64,000 nt of DNA. Source: Campylobacteraceae bacterium. Lineage in GTDB: Bacteria > Campylobacterota > Campylobacteria > Campylobacterales > Sulfurovaceae. Below the pieces are notes generated by a model, which was not told the origin of the DNA, did not search any database, and worked only from the letters and a program-made list of their open reading frames with translations. Positions 63,664-64,000 of the stretch are shown here, piece after piece (position 1 is the first letter of the stretch; each line of letters starts with the position of its first letter). The stretch lies in NCBI GenBank assembly GCA_027081065.1, contig JALWLW010000010.1:1-64000 (forward strand), in the 5' to 3' direction. A program made the translations under genes and the position numbers.

Positions 63664-63978
63664 ATGAACAAATTAATAAACCTACTCCTTTTAATTGTTA
63701 TGTTTTTTTCCATAACACATGGAGTGGTGTTGCAAGATGAATTTGCTGAACATTGTAGTGTGAGTGAATATATTGATGAGTTTTCTCATCCAATAGATCA
63801 GCATGATGAGCATGATAGTAAGATTTGTGAAACTCATTTTATGTTTCATATCTCTTTTTTACTTCCTGATAGATTACCTTTAGTTGAAGCGTATTCATTT
63901 AATAGTTCAATAGAATACAAACTACATCTTAATGATGTAAGCTACAAAGACAATACTTTCCGACCTCCTATAGCCTAA
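63664..63978 (+). CDS. Small secreted His-rich protein
   Basis: The 104-residue product has a signal peptide (about 1-20) and a His/Asp-rich middle part (EFSHPIDQHDEHDSKICETHFMFH), with two Cys residues, and ends in FRPPIA. Small proteins of this kind, ending in a RPP motif, often come directly before metal-efflux (Cus/Czc-type) operons, and the window ends 22 bases after the stop codon. Whether such an operon follows cannot be seen. A metal-binding role is therefore an inference. Confidence 0.65.
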   Translation: MNKLINLLLLIVMFFSITHGVVLQDEFAEHCSVSEYIDEFSHPIDQHDEHDSKICETHFMFHISFLLPDRLPLVEAYSFNSSIEYKLHLNDVSYKDNTFRPPIA

Positions 63979-64000
63979 TTATATAACTTACGCATTATTT

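Noticed and set aside
1..64000. CRISPR arrays, insertion sequences, integrases, phage genes
   Set aside because: None were seen: no regularly spaced repeats, no transposase or integrase reading frames, and gene content looks chromosomal throughout.

Overview
The window is an AT-rich bacterial chromosome segment, dense in genes and free of insertion sequences, phage genes and CRISPR arrays. Gene content and order point to a Campylobacterota (epsilonproteobacterial) genome, probably a free-living or marine type such as Sulfurovum or Sulfurimonas. The reasons are the run pheS-pheT-aroA-ispH-rpsA-serA with a divergent HIT gene (an order I recall from Campylobacter), an epsilon-type short RecO, a lone atpE away from any other ATP synthase gene, a group III truncated hemoglobin, an Mqo-like malate:quinone oxidoreductase and a one-domain asparaginase-like protein. 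The genus call is inference.

Layout. 1-8.5 kb: a SCO-family protein with the first codons of a coupled downstream gene, an HD-domain phosphohydrolase, and a four-gene tripartite efflux operon (outer-membrane factor, adaptor, and an RND pump encoded as two half-proteins). 8.7-17.6 kb: the minus-strand serA/rpsA/ispH/aroA/pheT/pheS block. 17.7-23.9 kb: plus-strand housekeeping and redox genes (HIT, argD, a TolC-like protein, a thioredoxin, a MidA-like methyltransferase, truncated hemoglobin, a CDF metal exporter, hemD), followed by a GC-richer intergenic region that looks like a structured RNA gene. 24.2-33.9 kb: the accessory part, with a two-component system, a lipoprotein, and three secreted proteases of unrelated families (M60, M35, S8) plus a stand-alone S8 prodomain-like lipoprotein. 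33.9-44.6 kb: purD, lptD, an MCE/MlaD protein, a phosphoribosyltransferase, pnp, atpE, tRNA-Leu(GAG) and mqo. 44.6-54.7 kb: a repeat-rich secreted protein with a peptidoglycan-binding domain, recO, gltB, an M50-like membrane protein, a membrane-linked MurF-type ligase and an ExbB/ExbD pair. 54.7-64 kb: trpB, a second candidate structured RNA, a short asparaginase-like gene, fabI, rlmB, grpE-dnaK, an M29-like protein and several small cysteine- or histidine-rich proteins.

The most interesting locus is 26.3-33.9 kb. The OmpR-family response regulator (25608-26297) adjoins three promoters that each carry the same PhoB-like 11-bp direct repeat (G[GC]TCAT, 5 bp, [AG]GTCA[CT]) just upstream of the -10 region: before the 333-aa lipoprotein, before the M60 peptidase, and before the M35/prodomain/S8 operon. 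This suggests a small dedicated regulon of cell-surface proteases. The second strong oddity is the RND pump, which is divided exactly between its two structural repeats by an in-frame UAA followed directly by AUG, with a four-cysteine C-x2-C-x4-C-x2-C knuckle near the end of the first half. Two intergenic regions (about 23946-24140 and 56138-56271) begin at good promoters and have 5' and 3' ends that can pair, so they are proposed as unannotated non-coding RNAs.

All calls come from reading the sequence and from knowledge of protein families. No database search was run.
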